Shown: positions 25,839-38,575, counted from the first letter of the stretch. The stretch is 64,000 bases of DNA from Zoogloeaceae bacterium G21618-S1 (GCA_027214125.1 JAPWHF010000002.1:1-64000), one strand, 5' to 3'. Numbers and translations are program-made. The notes: a model not told the origin generated them from the sequence alone.

Positions 25839-27731
25839 TCACGCCGCCGGTGCTGGCGCCGTCGGTGCTGCGCCAGGCGAATCATCACCCGGTCGCGTCG
25901 GCGGCACTGCGGCCGGTTTGGGCGCGCGGGGCGCACGGCCGTCCATGATGTCGTCCAGCTGATCGGCGTCCAGCGTTTCCCACTCAAGCAAGGCCTGAGT
26001 CATGGCCTCCACCTTGTCGGAATTGGCTTCGATCAGGTTGCGCGCAATCGCGTACTGCTGGTCGAGAATGCGACGAATCTCGGCATCGACTTTCTGCATC
26101 GTGGATTCAGACACATTCTTGTGTGTCGTCACCTGACGACCGAGGAAAATTTCGCCGTCTTCCTCGCCATACACCATCGGACCGAGCACATCGGACATGC
26201 CCCACTGCGTCACCATGCGGCGCGCCATGTCGGTGGCGCGTTGGAAGTCGTTCGACGCACCCGTGGTCATCTGCTTCATGAAGATTTCTTCGGCAATACG
26301 GCCACCGAACAGCACGGCAATGGTCTGCAGCAGACGCTCGCGGTCCTGGCTGTAGCGATCTTCGGCCGGCAACTGCATGGTCACACCCAGCGCGCGACCG
26401 CGCGGAATAATCGTGACCTTGTGCACCGGATCGGTCTTGTCGAGCAGCTTGGCCACCACGGCATGCCCCGACTCGTGGTAGGCCGTGTTGCGGCGCTCTT
26501 CTTCGGGCATCACCACCGAGCGACGGGCCGCGCCCATCATGATCTTGTCTTTTGCGTTCTCGAAGTCATCCATATCGACGAGGCGCTTGCTGGCCCGCGC
26601 GGCGAACAAGGCGGCTTCGTTGACCAGGTTGGCCAGATCGGCACCGGCAAAACCCGGCGTACCGCGCGCCAGCACCATCGGCTCGACATCGGGCGCGATC
26701 GGCACCTTGCGCATGTGCACCCGCAGGATCTGTTCGCGACCACGAATATCCGGCAACGGCACCACGACCTGACGGTCGAAACGCCCCGGACGCAACAGCG
26801 CCGGGTCCAGCACGTCCGGGCGGTTGGTTGCGGCAATGACGATCACGCCCGCCGATCCTTCGAAACCGTCCATCTCGACCAGCAACTGGTTCAGGGTTTG
26901 TTCGCGTTCATCGTTCCCACCACCCAGTCCGGCGCCACGCTGGCGGCCAACTGCGTCAATTTCGTCAATGAAGATGATGCACGGTGCCTGCTTTTTGGCC
27001 TGCTCAAACATGTCGCGCACACGCGCCGCGCCAACACCGACAAACATTTCGACGAAGTCGGAACCCGAGATGCTGAAGAACGGCACTTTGGCTTCGCCGG
27101 CAATCGCCTTGGCGAGCAACGTTTTACCCGTACCCGGGGAGCCGACCATCAGCACGCCACGCGGAATACGGCCGCCCAGCTTCTGGAATTTGGAGGGGTC
27201 ACGCAGGAAGTCGACCAGTTCGGACACTTCTTCCTTGGCTTCATCGCACCCGGCCACATCGGCGAAATTCACCGTATTGGCGCTTTCGTCGAGCATCCGC
27301 GCCTTCGATTTACCGAAGGAGAACGCACCGCCACGCCCGCCACCCTGCATCTGCCGCATGAAGAAGATCCACACGCCAATCAGCAGCAACATCGGGAACC
27401 AGGACACGAATATGCTAGCCAGGAAGGACTGCTCTTCTTCCGGTTTGCCTGCCGTGACGTTGACGCCATAGCGCATCAGATCGGAGACCATCCACAGGTC
27501 TTGCGTGCCCGGCGTATAGACGACGATGTTCCGCCCTTCCTGAGTGGTGGCACGTACTACGCGACCGTCGATCAGGACTTTGGTGATCTTGCCGGCTTTC
27601 GCTTCCTGCATGAACTGCGAATACTCCATCGTATTCTGCGAAAGCTGCTGCTTGTTGAACTGGTTGAAGACCGTCATCAAAACGACGCCGATCACCATCC
27701 AGATCGCCAGATTCTTGAAAAGATTATTCAA
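25839..27731 (-). CDS. ftsH: ATP-dependent zinc metalloprotease FtsH
   Basis: 630 residues. Membrane-anchored AAA+ protease that degrades misfolded membrane proteins and regulators such as sigma-32 and LpxC. N-terminal helix ([16 protein letters not shown]), periplasmic part, second helix ([18 protein letters not shown]), Walker A GSPGTGKT at residues 197-204, Walker [32 protein letters not shown] and zinc site HESGH at 419-423. The C-terminal tail is rich in Pro/Ala. Downstream of rlmE, the usual order; the folP-glmM genes that often follow ftsH are replaced here by an M61 peptidase. Confidence 0.97.
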   Translation of the reverse strand: MNNLFKNLAIWMVIGVVLMTVFNQFNKQQLSQNTMEYSQFMQEAKAGKITKVLIDGRVVRATTQEGRNIVVYTPGTQDLWMVSDLMRYGVNVTAGKPEEEQSFLASIFVSWFPMLLLIGVWIFFMRQMQGGGRGGAFSFGKSKARMLDESANTVNFADVAGCDEAKEEVSELVDFLRDPSKFQKLGGRIPRGVLMVGSPGTGKTLLAKAIAGEAKVPFFSISGSDFVEMFVGVGAARVRDMFEQAKKQAPCIIFIDEIDAVGRQRGAGLGGGNDEREQTLNQLLVEMDGFEGSAGVIVIAATNRPDVLDPALLRPGRFDRQVVVPLPDIRGREQILRVHMRKVPIAPDVEPMVLARGTPGFAGADLANLVNEAALFAARASKRLVDMDDFENAKDKIMMGAARRSVVMPEEERRNTAYHESGHAVVAKLLDKTDPVHKVTIIPRGRALGVTMQLPAEDRYSQDRERLLQTIAVLFGGRIAEEIFMKQMTTGASNDFQRATDMARRMVTQWGMSDVLGPMVYGEEDGEIFLGRQVTTHKNVSESTMQKVDAEIRRILDQQYAIARNLIEANSDKVEAMTQALLEWETLDADQLDDIMDGRAPRAPKPAAVPPTRPGDDSPGAAPTAPAPAA

Positions 27732-27828
27732 CGCGACTTCCTTGAACGCCCGGCAGGGGCACTAGTGATGCAGACCCATTCTATGGGTGAACGTTCCCAC
27801 AGGCAAAACAAACCCCACTTGCCTGTCC

Positions 27829-28455
27829 CTAATCGGCCGATTTGACCCCCAGCCCCAGCAAATAGACTTCGGCACTGCGGTCCCGGGATGCGGCAGGCTT
27901 TCGAACAATCACGGAACGAAAAGCTACCTGCATGGCGCGTCGGAACTCGTCGAAACCGCTGCCCTGAAACACCTTGACCAGGAAATTACCCCCAGGGGTC
28001 AGGTTGTTAACCGCGAAATCGAGTGCCAACTCGCACAGGCCGATCGAACGCGCCTGATCCGCGGCACCGATACCAGATACATTGGGGGCCATATCCGATA
28101 AAACAAGATCTACCGGACGACCATCGAGCGTTGCTTCGAGCTTACGCAGCACGGCAAGTTCCTGGAAGTCGCCCTGAATGAAGGTCACGCGCGGCATACC
28201 GAGCACTTCGAGCAAGTCGAGCGCTATCACCCGTCCGCTGTCACCGACCTTCTGCGCCGCCACCTGACTCCACGACCCCGGCGCGGCGCCCAGATCGACA
28301 ACGACCATACCGGGCCGGATCAGTTTGTCCTTCTCATCGATCTCAAGCAGCTTGTACGCCGCACGGGCGCGATAGCCCGCGGCCCGCGCCTGCTGTACAT
28401 AGGTGTCGTTTAGATGCTCGCGCATCCACGCCTTGCTGGTCTTGCTACGCTTCAT
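27829..28455 (-). CDS. rlmE: 23S rRNA (uridine-2'-O-)-methyltransferase RlmE
   Basis: 208 residues. Methylates U2552 of 23S rRNA in the 50S subunit. Start [21 protein letters not shown]-binding [28 protein letters not shown] and the [11 protein letters not shown] block supply the K-D-K-E catalytic set. First gene of rlmE-ftsH, divergent from yhbY with only 41 bases between, an arrangement conserved in proteobacteria. Confidence 0.95.
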   Translation of the reverse strand: MKRSKTSKAWMREHLNDTYVQQARAAGYRARAAYKLLEIDEKDKLIRPGMVVVDLGAAPGSWSQVAAQKVGDSGRVIALDLLEVLGMPRVTFIQGDFQELAVLRKLEATLDGRPVDLVLSDMAPNVSGIGAADQARSIGLCELALDFAVNNLTPGGNFLVKVFQGSGFDEFRRAMQVAFRSVIVRKPAASRDRSAEVYLLGLGVKSAD

Positions 28456-28496
28456 AGGAGTAGAATCGCGTCCTTTTCCCCAAACGGATCAATCAC

Positions 28497-28931
28497 ATGA
28501 CTGACCTCACGTCCATCCAGCGACGTGCTCTTCGCGCCCAGGCCCACCATCTGAATCCGGTGGTCAGCGTTGCGGGCAACGGCTTGAGCCCCTCGGTGCT
28601 GGCAGAAATCAATCACAACCTGGCTGCCCACGAACTGATCAAGGTCCGCGTCTATGGTGAAGACCGTGATGCCCGCCAGCGACTCATGGCCGACATCTGC
28701 GAGCAGACCGGCGCTGCCAGCGTTCAGCATATCGGCAATATTCTCGTGCTCTGGCGTGAAGCCCCAGCGAAAGAAAAACCGGTCGTTGAGGTCAAAAAAC
28801 GTGCGCCTCGCCCATCTGCAAACAAGCCGAAGGCTCGCCCTGCTTACACCCGTGACACCAGCGCAAGCCGCGGCAAACCTGTGTCACGCACGGCGCGCAC
28901 CAGCGCACCGCGTCGCCAGTCACGTGGCTGA
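28497..28931 (+). CDS. yhbY: YhbY-family ribosome-associated RNA-binding protein
   Basis: 144 residues. The CRM domain (first ~95 residues: QRRALRAQAHHLNPVVSVAG, LIKVRVYGEDRDAR, GNILVLWR) binds pre-50S rRNA. A basic, unstructured tail of about 45 residues (KKRAPRPSANKPKARP) extends beyond the ~97-residue Escherichia coli form. A TAGAAT at 28461-28466 may be its -10 box. The stop overlaps the convergent DUF4149 gene by 12 bases. Confidence 0.92.
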   Translation: MTDLTSIQRRALRAQAHHLNPVVSVAGNGLSPSVLAEINHNLAAHELIKVRVYGEDRDARQRLMADICEQTGAASVQHIGNILVLWREAPAKEKPVVEVKKRAPRPSANKPKARPAYTRDTSASRGKPVSRTARTSAPRRQSRG

Positions 28932-29417
28932 ACGCGCTGGCGCGTCCGCGATTGTGCGCTCGGGCACCGCGGCGCGCCAGATGGCGAAAGCACCCAGCAG
29001 ACTCTGACACAAATAGAGCACGCTGGCGATGCCATGCCACATGGCAAATCGATCTTTCTGAGCGCCGGCCATTGCGCCGGCCGGCCCGGCTTCGGCCTTG
29101 ATGCCGGCAATGATCGGGTCAATCACAAATTGCCCGACACACACCAGCACCAGCATCCCGACAATGCAGATCACCACAACGCGCGACAAGGGCGAGGCGT
29201 GGCCACGTGCGTATTGAAGAACGAGCAGGCCAACGCCGCATACCAGCCCCAGCCATGCCACGTTTTCAAACAGCTTGCCAGCCAACGACCCGGCCAACAT
29301 CGGGTTGTCGAGTGCGCCGAATAGCACCGGCACGACGAGATACGCCACCGCCCACATCGCACCGATCCAAAGTGTCAGGATCAGGCGTTGCAGGCGAGCG
29401 ACGGTAAAAGTCATCAA
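28920..29417 (-). CDS. DUF4149 family membrane protein
   Basis: 165 residues with four predicted helices: LILTLWIGAMWAVAYLVV, VAWLGLVCGVGLLVLQY, VVVICIVGMLVLVCVGQF and ASVLYLCQSLLGAFAIW. Function unknown. The family is often found next to greA and yhbY in betaproteobacteria, as here. The start could be either of two adjacent ATGs (29417 or 29414). The gap to greA is five bases, so it is co-transcribed with carAB-greA. Confidence 0.85.
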   Translation of the reverse strand: MMTFTVARLQRLILTLWIGAMWAVAYLVVPVLFGALDNPMLAGSLAGKLFENVAWLGLVCGVGLLVLQYARGHASPLSRVVVICIVGMLVLVCVGQFVIDPIIAGIKAEAGPAGAMAGAQKDRFAMWHGIASVLYLCQSLLGAFAIWRAAVPERTIADAPARSAT

Positions 29418-29422
29418 ATGGC

Positions 29423-29899
29423 TCAGATATACCGAACGTCGATGATTTCGTACTCGCGCACGCCACCGGGCGCCTGCACTTCGGCCACGTCACCGGCGTA
29501 CTTGCCAATCAGGGCACGTGCGATCGGCGAGCTGATCGAAATCTTGCCCAGTTTGATGTCGGCTTCATCGTCACCCACGATCTGGTAGGTCACGGCGCTT
29601 TCATTCTCAAGGTCTTCGAGTTCGATGGTTGCGCCAAACACGCAACGGCCATCGGCGTCGAGCACGCTCGGGTCGATGATCTGTGCCATCGACAACTTGC
29701 CCTCAACTTCCTTGATGCGCCCTTCGACGAATCCCTGGCGCTCTTTGGCGGCATCGTATTCGGCGTTCTCGGACAAGTCGCCATGCGAGCGCGCCTCGGC
29801 GATCGCCGCGATGACGCTCGGGCGCTCGACGGTTTTGAGTTGATGCAGTTCTTGGCGGAGCAACTCGGCTCCGTTCACGGTCAAAGGAATCTTGTTCAT
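29423..29899 (-). CDS. greA: transcription elongation factor GreA
   Basis: 158 residues. Rescues backtracked RNA polymerase by stimulating cleavage of the 3' RNA end. N-terminal coiled coil ([39 protein letters not shown] with the acidic tip), then the globular C-terminal domain ending [17 protein letters not shown]. Four bases downstream of carB; the carA-carB-greA order is conserved. Confidence 0.96.
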   Translation of the reverse strand: MNKIPLTVNGAELLRQELHQLKTVERPSVIAAIAEARSHGDLSENAEYDAAKERQGFVEGRIKEVEGKLSMAQIIDPSVLDADGRCVFGATIELEDLENESAVTYQIVGDDEADIKLGKISISSPIARALIGKYAGDVAEVQAPGGVREYEIIDVRYI

Positions 29900-29903
29900 T
29901 GTC

Positions 29904-32900
29904 TTAGTTCAGTTCCGCGTGCAGCGCCTGCACAGCGTACACCTCCAGTTGATTCAGATGACGCAAGCCCATGCAGGCGGCACGAGCGCCTTCTGCAGTG
30001 GTATAGACCGTCACTTTGGCAGCCAGCGCACTGGTGCGAATAGAGCGCGAGTCAGTCACTGCCTGACGACGCTCTTCGACCGTGTTGATGACCAGCGAGA
30101 TTTCGTTGTTCTTGATCATGTCCACAATGTGCGGACGGCCTTCGTTCACCTTGTTGACCGGAGCGACCGGAATGCCTGCCGCTTCGATCGCAGATGCCGT
30201 ACCGCGCGTTGCCACCAGGCCAAAGCCCAATTCATGCAGTTGGCGTGCTACATCCACGGCAGCCGGACGATCGGTCGGTTTCACGCTGATAAAGGCGGTA
30301 CCGCCCTGAGGCAGTTTGACGCCAGCGGCGATCTGCGACTTCACGAAGGCTTCGGCAAAGGTATGACCAACGCCCATCACTTCGCCGGTGGACTTCATTT
30401 CAGGCCCGAGGATCGTATCGACGCCCGGGAACTTGTTGAACGGGAACACTGCTTCCTTAACCGAGTAATACGGCGGCACGATCTCGCCGGTGATGCCCTG
30501 GTCTGCCAGCGAACGGCCAGCCATGCAGCGTGCTGCGATTTTCGCCAACTGCAACGAGCACGCTTTGGACACAAACGGCACGGTGCGCGAGGCACGCGGG
30601 TTCACTTCCAGCACATATACGACGGCAGCATCGCCCTCGCCCTGGATCGCGAACTGTACGTTCATCAGGCCACACACCTTGAGCGCCTTGGCCATGGCCG
30701 CGGTCTGTCGGCGCAGTTCGTCCTGCAGGTCGGCAGGCAGCGAATACGGCGGCAGCGAGCAGGCCGAGTCACCGGAGTGCACGCCGGCCTGTTCGATGTG
30801 TTCCATGATGCCGCCGATGATCACCTGGTCACCGTCGGACAAGGCATCGACGTCGACTTCGGTCGCATCGTTCAGGAAACGGTCGAGCAGCACAGGCGAC
30901 TCGTTGGAGACCTTGACGGCCTCGCGCATGTAGCGCTCTAGGTCTTTCTGCTCGTGCACGATTTCCATCGCGCGGCCACCGAGCACATAGCTGGGCCGCA
31001 CCACCAGCGGATAACCGATTTCGGCCGCCAGGCGCACCGCCGCTTCTGGCGTACGCGCCGTGCGGTTGGGCGGCTGCTTCAGGCCGAGGTCGTTGAGCAG
31101 CTTCTGGAAGCGCTCACGGTCTTCTGCGGCGTCGATCATGTCCGGGCTGGTGCCGATGATCGGCACCCCGTTGGCTTCGAGCGCACGCGCCCGCTTGAGC
31201 GGCGTCTGGCCGCCAAACTGCACGATGACGCCTTCGGGCTGTTCGATGTGCACGATCTCAAGCACGTCTTCGAGCGTAATCGGCTCGAAGTAGAGGCGAT
31301 CCGAGGTGTCGTAGTCGGTCGAGACGGTTTCCGGGTTGCAGTTGACCATGATGGTCTCGTAGCCGTCTTCGCGCAGCGCCAGCGCGGCATGCACGCAGCA
31401 GTAGTCAAACTCGATACCCTGGCCGATGCGGTTCGGGCCACCACCGAGCACCATGATCTTGCGACGACCGGTCGGTGCGGCTTCGCATTCTTCCTCGTAG
31501 GTCGAATACATGTAGGCGGTCGAGGTCGCGAACTCTGCGGCGCAGGTATCGACGCGCTTGTACACCGGGCGCACGCCGAGGGCGTGACGGTGCAGGCGCA
31601 CGGCGGTTTCGTCAGTGGCCAGCAGTTTGGACAGGCGGCGATCGGAAAAGCCCTTGCGCTTGAGCGCACGGATCTGATCGGCATCGAGACGCTTGAGCGA
31701 ACGGCCGGAAAGCGACTTCTCGGTCAGCACGATGTCTTCGATCTGGGCCAGGAACCACGGATCGATCTTGGTGAGCTTGAACACCTCGTCCAGCGTCATG
31801 CCTTCACGGAAAGCCTGACCCACATACCAGATACGCTGTGCCCCCGGATAGGCCAGCTCGCGCTCAAGTTCGTCCTGATCAGCTTCGATCTCGTCCAGGC
31901 CATACACGCCAACTTCCAGACCACGCAGGGCCTTCTGGAACGACTCCTGGAAGCTGCGGCCGATCGCCATCACCTCGCCCACCGACTTCATCTGGGTGGT
32001 CAAGCGCGCATTGGCGGCCGGGAATTTCTCGAAAGCGAAGCGCGGGATCTTGGTGACTACGTAGTCAATCGACGGCTCGAAGGACGCCGGGGTCGCCCCG
32101 CCAGTAATGTCGTTCTTCAACTCGTCCAGCGTGAAGCCGACCGCCAGCTTGGCCGCGACCTTGGCGATCGGGAAGCCGGTGGCCTTGGAGGCCAGGGCGG
32201 AAGAGCGCGACACGCGCGGATTCATCTCGATGACGATCATGCGGCCATCGTCGGGGTTGATGGCAAACTGCACGTTTGAGCCACCGGTGTCGACGCCGAT
32301 TTCGCGCAGCACGGCAATGGAAGCATTCCGCAGGATCTGGTATTCCTTGTCGGTCAGCGTCTGTGCCGGCGCAACGGTGATCGAGTCACCGGTATGCACG
32401 CCCATCGGATCAAGGTTTTCGATCGAGCACACGATAATGCAGTTGTCCGCATTGTCGCGCACCACTTCCATCTCGAATTCTTTCCAGCCAATCAGCGACT
32501 CTTCGATCAGCAACTCATTGGTCGGGCTGGCCTCAAGGCCGCCTTTGCAGATATCAACGAATTCTTCGTTGTTGTAGGCAATGCCGCCGCCGCTGCCACC
32601 CATGGTGAATGACGGACGAATGATGACCGGGAAGCCGATGCCGGCCTGCACCTGGTAGGCCTCTTCAATCGAATGGGCAATGCCCGAGCGCGCAGAGCCG
32701 AGACCGATCTTGGTCATCGCCTGCTTGAACTTTTCGCGATCTTCGGCCTTGTCGATGGCCTCACGCTTGGCGCCGATCAGCTCGACGTCGTACTTCTCGA
32801 GCACGCCGTGCTTGGCCAGATCGAGCGCGCAGTTGAGCGCGGTCTGCCCGCCCATGGTCGGCAGGATCGCGTCGGGGCGCTCTTTTTCGATGATGCGCTC

Positions 32901-33122
32901 GACCACCTGCCAGGTGATCGGCTCGATGTAGGTGACGTCAGCCGTTTCCGGGTCAGTCATGATCGTGGCGGGGTTGGAATTCACCAACACCACGCGATAG
33001 CCTTCCTCACGCAGCGCCTTGCAGGCTTGCGCGCCGGAATAGTCGAACTCGCAGGCCTGGCCGATGATGATCGGACCCGCGCCAATGATCAGAATGGTGT
33101 GTAAGTCGGTACGCTTGGGCAT
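29904..33122 (-). CDS. carB: carbamoyl-phosphate synthase large subunit
   Basis: 1072 residues, full length. Makes carbamoyl phosphate from glutamine-derived ammonia, bicarbonate and two ATP for arginine and pyrimidine synthesis. Two homologous ATP-grasp halves are visible ([20 protein letters not shown] and [49 protein letters not shown]), then the C-terminal MGS-like allosteric domain ([19 protein letters not shown]). Downstream of carA by 74 bases. Confidence 0.97.
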   Translation of the reverse strand: MPKRTDLHTILIIGAGPIIIGQACEFDYSGAQACKALREEGYRVVLVNSNPATIMTDPETADVTYIEPITWQVVERIIEKERPDAILPTMGGQTALNCALDLAKHGVLEKYDVELIGAKREAIDKAEDREKFKQAMTKIGLGSARSGIAHSIEEAYQVQAGIGFPVIIRPSFTMGGSGGGIAYNNEEFVDICKGGLEASPTNELLIEESLIGWKEFEMEVVRDNADNCIIVCSIENLDPMGVHTGDSITVAPAQTLTDKEYQILRNASIAVLREIGVDTGGSNVQFAINPDDGRMIVIEMNPRVSRSSALASKATGFPIAKVAAKLAVGFTLDELKNDITGGATPASFEPSIDYVVTKIPRFAFEKFPAANARLTTQMKSVGEVMAIGRSFQESFQKALRGLEVGVYGLDEIEADQDELERELAYPGAQRIWYVGQAFREGMTLDEVFKLTKIDPWFLAQIEDIVLTEKSLSGRSLKRLDADQIRALKRKGFSDRRLSKLLATDETAVRLHRHALGVRPVYKRVDTCAAEFATSTAYMYSTYEEECEAAPTGRRKIMVLGGGPNRIGQGIEFDYCCVHAALALREDGYETIMVNCNPETVSTDYDTSDRLYFEPITLEDVLEIVHIEQPEGVIVQFGGQTPLKRARALEANGVPIIGTSPDMIDAAEDRERFQKLLNDLGLKQPPNRTARTPEAAVRLAAEIGYPLVVRPSYVLGGRAMEIVHEQKDLERYMREAVKVSNESPVLLDRFLNDATEVDVDALSDGDQVIIGGIMEHIEQAGVHSGDSACSLPPYSLPADLQDELRRQTAAMAKALKVCGLMNVQFAIQGEGDAAVVYVLEVNPRASRTVPFVSKACSLQLAKIAARCMAGRSLADQGITGEIVPPYYSVKEAVFPFNKFPGVDTILGPEMKSTGEVMGVGHTFAEAFVKSQIAAGVKLPQGGTAFISVKPTDRPAAVDVARQLHELGFGLVATRGTASAIEAAGIPVAPVNKVNEGRPHIVDMIKNNEISLVINTVEERRQAVTDSRSIRTSALAAKVTVYTTAEGARAACMGLRHLNQLEVYAVQALHAELN

Positions 33123-33196
33123 GTGCTTGCCTCGATAACTCGGTAAATGTGATGTGTCTAAAAAAGGCGATCCCGCTTGTGCCGGGACCGGTCACA

Positions 33197-34339
33197 TCAC
33201 TGACGCGCGTCCATCAGTTTGATGAAGCGGTCGAACAGGTAGGCGACGTCGTGCGGCCCAGGGCTTGCCTCGGGGTGTCCCTGAAAACTGAACGCCGGTG
33301 CGTCGGTGCGCGCAATGCCCTGCAAACTGCCATCAAACAAGGACACATGCGTGGCGCGCAAATTGGCCGGCAGGCTGTCTGCATCCACGGCGAATCCGTG
33401 GTTCTGGCTGGTAATCATCACCTGACCGGAGTCCAGATCCTTGACCGGGTGGTTGGCACCGTGGTGACCAAACTTCATCTTGGCCGTGCGCCCGCCGGAG
33501 GCCAGCGCCAACAGTTGATGCCCCAGACAGATGCCGAAGGTCGGCACGCCCGTGTCGACGAGGGTCTTGATCGCGCTGATCGCGTAATCGCACGGCTCCG
33601 GATCGCCCGGCCCGTTCGACAGGAAGACGCCATCCGGACTCATGGCCAGCACCTCGTCGGCAGGCGTTTGCGCCGGCACAACCGTCAGGCGGCAGCCGCG
33701 CGAGGCCAGCATGCGCAGAATGTTGCGCTTGACGCCGAAGTCGTAGGCCACGACGTGATATTTCGGTGCCTCGAGCGCGCCATAGCCGTCCGCCAGATCC
33801 CACTCGGTTTCGGTCCATTGCTGGGTCGCCTCGGCCGTCACTTCCTTGGCCAGATCCATCCCGGCAAGACCGGGGAAGGCGCGTGCGGCAGCCAACGCCG
33901 CTTCGGTATTGATAACACCGTCTTCGCCAGCGGTGAGGATGCAACCCGCCTGGGCGCCCTTCTCGCGCAACACGCGCGTCAAACGACGGGTGTCGATGTC
34001 GGCAATCGCCACCACGCCTTCGTCCCGAAGGTAGGCGTCCAGCGTTTTGGTCATGCGCCAGTTGGAGGCGCGCAAAGGCAGGTCACGAATCACCAGGCCG
34101 GCGGCGTGAATCCGGTCGGATTCCACGTCCTCGGCGTTCACACCGGTGTTGCCGATGTGCGGGTAAGTCAGCGTGACGATCTGCCGTGAATAGCTCGGAT
34201 CGGTGAGGATCTCCTGGTAGCCCGACATGGCGGTATTGAAAACAACCTCGCCCACGGTCTGGCCAACCGCACCGATGCCTTTGCCGCTAAAAACCGTCCC
34301 GTCAGCAAGGACAAGGATGGCGCGCGGAAATTGAGTCAC
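33197..34339 (-). CDS. carA: carbamoyl-phosphate synthase small subunit (glutaminase)
   Basis: 380 residues, GTG start preceded by CAGGAG. Supplies ammonia to CarB by hydrolysing glutamine. N-terminal domain with [13 protein letters not shown] and [13 protein letters not shown]; class I glutaminase domain with [13 protein letters not shown] (catalytic Cys), and [13 protein letters not shown] carrying the catalytic His and Glu. First gene of the carA-carB-greA-DUF4149 operon. Confidence 0.97.
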   Translation of the reverse strand: MTQFPRAILVLADGTVFSGKGIGAVGQTVGEVVFNTAMSGYQEILTDPSYSRQIVTLTYPHIGNTGVNAEDVESDRIHAAGLVIRDLPLRASNWRMTKTLDAYLRDEGVVAIADIDTRRLTRVLREKGAQAGCILTAGEDGVINTEAALAAARAFPGLAGMDLAKEVTAEATQQWTETEWDLADGYGALEAPKYHVVAYDFGVKRNILRMLASRGCRLTVVPAQTPADEVLAMSPDGVFLSNGPGDPEPCDYAISAIKTLVDTGVPTFGICLGHQLLALASGGRTAKMKFGHHGANHPVKDLDSGQVMITSQNHGFAVDADSLPANLRATHVSLFDGSLQGIARTDAPAFSFQGHPEASPGPHDVAYLFDRFIKLMDARQ

Positions 34340-34457
34340 GACGAAACTCCTGGTTCAACCGTTGATAGGATGTCAGCACGACCCCGCGCTGCTCCACACG
34401 TGAAAAACGGGACAAGCCTAGCCGGCCCATCCCGCTCAGCAATCAACAAGAAAATTC

Positions 34458-34480
34458 GCCGAATTCTAGCGAAATTCGGC
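34458..34480 (-). promoter_or_regulatory. inverted repeat upstream of carA
   Basis: GCCGAATT-N7-AATTCGGC, a perfect 8 bp palindrome about 120 bases upstream of the carA start, in the 272-base gap between carA and the histidine kinase gene. It could be an operator or leader hairpin for the car operon; nothing shows which regulator. No other convincing signal was found in the gap. Confidence 0.35.
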
Positions 34481-34611
34481 CCCGCCGGCAACGCGGGAAG
34501 AAAGCAGCGGCCCAAAAATGACGCCAGCGGTGCATCGAATCATAGTCTTATCGCCCTCAGCCCGACACCCGCCTGCGTCACACCTGTCCGCGCTTGCCAC
34601 GCGAATGCAGC

Positions 34612-37200
34612 TCAAACAGGTCGGCCGGGTCGCGCCAGCACGGTACGGCGCAGTGCACTGCCAAGCTGGTTCAACGCATCGAGCAAGCCAGGCAAAGCTT
34701 CGCGGGCGCCCTCGATACTGCCTTCTCGCGCCGCGTGTTCAACGGCCTCCGCTGCCTCCAGCGACGGCGTTGCGCCGAAGACGCCTACCGATCCTTTGAC
34801 GGTGTGAGCAATCGCGGCAAGCGCCGGCAGATCACCCGCGCCCGCGGACGCCTTGAGTTTCTGGAGACTGCTGCCGAAGTCGGCGAAGAAAATATCGACC
34901 AGCTGTTTCAAGGCAGCTTCATCGCCATCGAGCAACTGTCGGGTCTGATCCAGATCCATCACGCTGACGCCACCACTGCGCGTGGACATTTCCAGCAAGG
35001 ACAAATCCGGGTCGATCGTTTCGAGGTCGGCGTCGCCGGACGCCCGGGCAATCGCCGCGAACAGATCTGCCGGCTTGATTGGCTTGGTGACATAGTCATC
35101 CATGCCGGCCTCAAGGCAGCGCTGGCGGTCACCCGCCATCGCATGCGCCGTCATGGCAATAATGGGCAGCGATTTCCACTGACCTGCCATCGCCCAGCTT
35201 CGCCGTGCTTCCCGCGCGCGGATCGCCTGTGTCGCTTCGATGCCCCCCATGACCGGCATCTGCACATCCATCAGAATCAGGTCGAACTCGCGCCCTTCCA
35301 ACACCTCGATGGCTTCCTGACCATTGCTAGCCACGGTCACGCGGTGCCCGGCCTTTTCCAGCATTTTGGTCGCCACGGCCTGATTGATCGGATTGTCTTC
35401 GACCAGCAAGATGGTGCGACTATCGTCCCGACCATGGCTCAATTGCGTCAACGTCAGCTCCGGGTCGAACTCGAAGAGCTCCTCTCCGACCACGCTTTGA
35501 CCGCTTAGCGCCGCAGACAGCACCTCGCACACCTCATCGGTCGAAAACGGCTTGATCAGGCGCGACGACAAGCCCAGATCCTTGCATCGCGCCAGGTCCT
35601 TCCGCTGCGTATGTGTGGTGAGCATCATCACGATCCGGTCGAGCCACACCGTCTCGCTCTTGAGCCGCTCTGCCAGCGCAAAGCCGCCCGGTGAGGCCAT
35701 GCCGGAATCGGCCATCACGAAATCAAAGGGGACACCGCTTTCGCTGGCCACTTTCAGCGCTTTGGCCATGCCCTCGCCGGTTTGAACCACCTCGCTACGC
35801 ACCCCCCACCGCCCGAGCATCGTCGACAGCATCTGACCGAACATCGCATTGCGATCGGCGATCAAGGCGCGTCGCCCACGCATCAGACTGGCATCGGGCT
35901 GAGTCGCCGCGGCCACTTCTGGCAGGCACATGGTGAAACGAAATTCGCTGCCGACGCCCTCCTCGCTCTGCGCGCTCAACACGCCGCCCATCAAGCTCAC
36001 CAGGCGCTGACAAATCGCCAGGCCGAGGCCGGTGCCGCCGAATTTTCGTGTGGTGGAGGTATCAGCCTGCGAGAAAGCCTCGAAAATCGAGGTCAGCTTG
36101 GTTTGCGGAATTCCAATGCCGGAATCCTTGACCGTGACTGCGAGTGTCGTACCCGCCTCTCCACGCACGACCCGTGTCACGCCAATCATGACCTGACCGC
36201 GCGGCGTGAACTTGAGTGCATTGCCCACCAGATTGAGAAGGATCTGGCGAATTCGCCCCGGGTCGCCCTTGAGCACCGCGGGCACGTCGGGCGCAATCTC
36301 GTAGGCCAGCTCCAGACCTTGCTGATGCGCCCTGAGCGCCAGGGTCTTGGCGGTATCCGAGATCACCGAACGCATCGAAAAATCGATCGCTTCCAGACCC
36401 ATCTTGCCTGCCTCGATCTTCGAAAAATCGAGGATGTCGTTCAGGATGGTCAGCAACGCGTCGCCGGACGCCTTGACGTTGTTGAGGTATTCGCGCTGCT
36501 CGCTGTCGAGTGGCGTATCGAGCGCCAGTTCGGTCATGCCGATGATGCCGTTCATCGGTGTGCGAATCTCATGGCTCATGTTGGCCAGAAATTCGCTCTT
36601 GGCGCGATTGGCGTCCTCGGCCGCATCGCGAGCCTCGCGCAGCGCCTGCTCATCGATACGCTCCTGAGTCACATCGCGATAGGTCCCGAGCATGCGCGAC
36701 CAACGCCCGTCGGCGCCCTTCTCGAAGGCACGACCGCGTCCCTGCACCCACCGCCAGCCATCCTTGCTGTCGCGCGCGCGGAAAGTGATCTCAAAGGAGT
36801 GTTTTTCGCCCCGCAGATGCGCCAGCACGGCCTCGCGGAAACTCGCCACATCCTCAGTATTCATGCGCGAAAAGAAGGCCGAGAAATGGCTGCCGCTCTC
36901 GTCCTCGTCGAGCCCGAGCATCCGCTGCCAACTCGTATCCACCTGGACGGAGTCCGTACGAAGGTCCCACTCCCACAAACCCATGTCGGTATTGCGAAGA
37001 GCCAGCCCCAGGCGTTCCTCCGCATTTGCCAGCCGATCGGCGGTCAGCACACAGTTCTTTTCGCAGGCGGTCATGAAGGTCGACAACAGTGCGACCTGTT
37101 CGGACGAGAAGCCCTGACGCGTCAGACAGGCGTCAACGGCTTCACCCGGTTGCAGCGAAAGATGTTCTTCAAGAAGCGCCTGGAAAGCTGGAGATGTCAC
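34612..37200 (-). CDS. hybrid sensor histidine kinase with PAS, two receivers and HPt
   Basis: 862 residues, no membrane helices, so a cytoplasmic sensor. A short N-terminal segment precedes a PAS/PAC domain (about 65-180: [34 protein letters not shown]), HisKA with His210 in [13 protein letters not shown], HATPase_c ([31 protein letters not shown]), a divergent first receiver ([13 protein letters not shown]), a canonical receiver ([31 protein letters not shown]) and a C-terminal HPt with [12 protein letters not shown]. All phosphorelay steps are in one chain, so it must signal to a response regulator encoded elsewhere. Domain order resembles BarA/ArcB-type kinases. Input signal unknown. Confidence 0.92.
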   Translation of the reverse strand: MTSPAFQALLEEHLSLQPGEAVDACLTRQGFSSEQVALLSTFMTACEKNCVLTADRLANAEERLGLALRNTDMGLWEWDLRTDSVQVDTSWQRMLGLDEDESGSHFSAFFSRMNTEDVASFREAVLAHLRGEKHSFEITFRARDSKDGWRWVQGRGRAFEKGADGRWSRMLGTYRDVTQERIDEQALREARDAAEDANRAKSEFLANMSHEIRTPMNGIIGMTELALDTPLDSEQREYLNNVKASGDALLTILNDILDFSKIEAGKMGLEAIDFSMRSVISDTAKTLALRAHQQGLELAYEIAPDVPAVLKGDPGRIRQILLNLVGNALKFTPRGQVMIGVTRVVRGEAGTTLAVTVKDSGIGIPQTKLTSIFEAFSQADTSTTRKFGGTGLGLAICQRLVSLMGGVLSAQSEEGVGSEFRFTMCLPEVAAATQPDASLMRGRRALIADRNAMFGQMLSTMLGRWGVRSEVVQTGEGMAKALKVASESGVPFDFVMADSGMASPGGFALAERLKSETVWLDRIVMMLTTHTQRKDLARCKDLGLSSRLIKPFSTDEVCEVLSAALSGQSVVGEELFEFDPELTLTQLSHGRDDSRTILLVEDNPINQAVATKMLEKAGHRVTVASNGQEAIEVLEGREFDLILMDVQMPVMGGIEATQAIRAREARRSWAMAGQWKSLPIIAMTAHAMAGDRQRCLEAGMDDYVTKPIKPADLFAAIARASGDADLETIDPDLSLLEMSTRSGGVSVMDLDQTRQLLDGDEAALKQLVDIFFADFGSSLQKLKASAGAGDLPALAAIAHTVKGSVGVFGATPSLEAAEAVEHAAREGSIEGAREALPGLLDALNQLGSALRRTVLARPGRPV

Positions 37201-37313
37201 GCGGAAAGAGTTCCCGGTTCACATGGCGGCCCAAGCAAAATCTCGAGCCATCACAAGCGCTATCGGCCTGACACATCGATTCTTGAGATCGATGCGTCAG
37301 GCCAGAGCGCCCT

Positions 37314-38129
37314 TCAACGCAGGCCGAGGACGTCCTGCATGTCGAACAAACCCTTCTCGCGCCCAGCCAGAAAACGCGCACCGCGCAAAGCGCCCAGCGC
37401 ATAGGGCATGCGACTGCCCGACTTGTGCGTAATCTCGATGCGCTCGCCGATACCGGCGAACAATACAGTGTGATCACCGACCACGTCGCCACCACGAATG
37501 GTCGAGAAGCCAATGGTCTCGTCCTTGCGCTTGCCGGTCACGCCTTCGCGGCCGTAGATCGCGCACTGCTCGAGATCCCGACCCAATTCAGCCGCCACGA
37601 TTTCGCCCATACGCAGCGCCGTGCCCGACGGTGCATCGACCTTCAACCGGTGATGCGCCTCGATGACTTCAATGTCGTAGCCCTGATCAAGGATGCGTGC
37701 AGCCACTTCAAGCAGCTTGAATACGGCATTGACGCCTACCGCCATGTTTGGCGCAAACACCACCGGAATTGTCTCGGCAGCACGCTGAATGTCACGTTTT
37801 TGCTCCGCATTGAAACCGGTTGTGCCAATCACCATGGCCTTGCCAAGTTGCCGGGCCTGCTCAAGATGCCCCAGCGAGCCTTCCGGCAAGGTGAAGTCGA
37901 TCACGCAATCTGCCGCAGCAATGGCAGCAGCCACATCGTCAGTGATGCTCACGCCACACGGCTGCGCCACCAGTTCGCCCGCGTCGCGACCGATGAACGG
38001 GCTGCCGACACGATCAAACACCGACGCCAGCACCAGATCATCCGCTTGCTGAACGGCCTCGATCAGCATCCGGCCCATACGGCCGCTGCCCCCGGCAACG
38101 GCAATTTTGATCGGCTTACGCTCACTCAC
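37314..38129 (-). CDS. dapB: 4-hydroxy-tetrahydrodipicolinate reductase
   Basis: 271 residues. NAD(P)H-dependent step of lysine and diaminopimelate synthesis. Rossmann motif [15 protein letters not shown], then [20 protein letters not shown], the substrate-binding [16 protein letters not shown], and [13 protein letters not shown]. The start overlaps the bamE stop by four bases; the bamE-dapB pairing beside fur is typical of betaproteobacteria. Confidence 0.96.
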   Translation of the reverse strand: MSERKPIKIAVAGGSGRMGRMLIEAVQQADDLVLASVFDRVGSPFIGRDAGELVAQPCGVSITDDVAAAIAAADCVIDFTLPEGSLGHLEQARQLGKAMVIGTTGFNAEQKRDIQRAAETIPVVFAPNMAVGVNAVFKLLEVAARILDQGYDIEVIEAHHRLKVDAPSGTALRMGEIVAAELGRDLEQCAIYGREGVTGKRKDETIGFSTIRGGDVVGDHTVLFAGIGERIEITHKSGSRMPYALGALRGARFLAGREKGLFDMQDVLGLR

Positions 38130-38575
38130 TTTTTCGTTTCCTGTGCGTCGGTCGGGGCGTCACCCGCAGCGGCAGCGTCGGTGCCGCTCAAGGACAGCGT
38201 GCGAATCTTGTTTTCGGTCGGCTCGGCTTGGGCGGCGGCATCGCCGGCCACCACATCACCCTCGACGCGTACGAGTTGATCGCCCTCGAAGAACACCGTC
38301 AGCACACGCTGATCCACTTCACCTTTGCCGGGCGCAAAGCGGTAAATATAGTCCCAACGGTCAGCATGAAAGGCATCGGACAGCAAAGGCGTGCCGAGGG
38401 CGAAACGGACTTGATCGCGGGTCATGCCCTTTTTCAGATGCGACACCATGTCCTGAGTCACATAGTTTCCTTGGCGCACATCGATGCGATAGGGGCTGAG
38501 ATACTCAGTCACGCTGCAGCCAGCGATCAACAGCGCTGCCGCCATTGCGGTTATCAGTTTGGTTTTGGAGTGCAT
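38126..38575 (-). CDS. bamE: outer membrane assembly lipoprotein BamE (SmpA/OmlA)
   Basis: 149 residues. Lipoprotein signal with lipobox LIAGC near residue 20, then the BamE fold: [47 protein letters not shown] and [13 protein letters not shown]. Part of the BAM complex that inserts beta-barrel proteins into the outer membrane. A C-terminal extension rich in Ala, Thr and Asp goes beyond the core. Divergent from fur. Confidence 0.94.
   Translation of the reverse strand: MHSKTKLITAMAAALLIAGCSVTEYLSPYRIDVRQGNYVTQDMVSHLKKGMTRDQVRFALGTPLLSDAFHADRWDYIYRFAPGKGEVDQRVLTVFFEGDQLVRVEGDVVAGDAAAQAEPTENKIRTLSLSGTDAAAAGDAPTDAQETKK

Noticed and set aside
25131-27845. Very long open frame on the + strand opposite the M61 peptidase and ftsH genes
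   Set aside because: It is antisense to two strongly conserved genes, has a low-complexity His/Arg/Gln-rich translation typical of GC-rich shadow frames, and shows no domain.
30954-32279. Long + strand frame opposite carB
   Set aside because: Shadow of the carB coding strand; the translation has no recognisable features.
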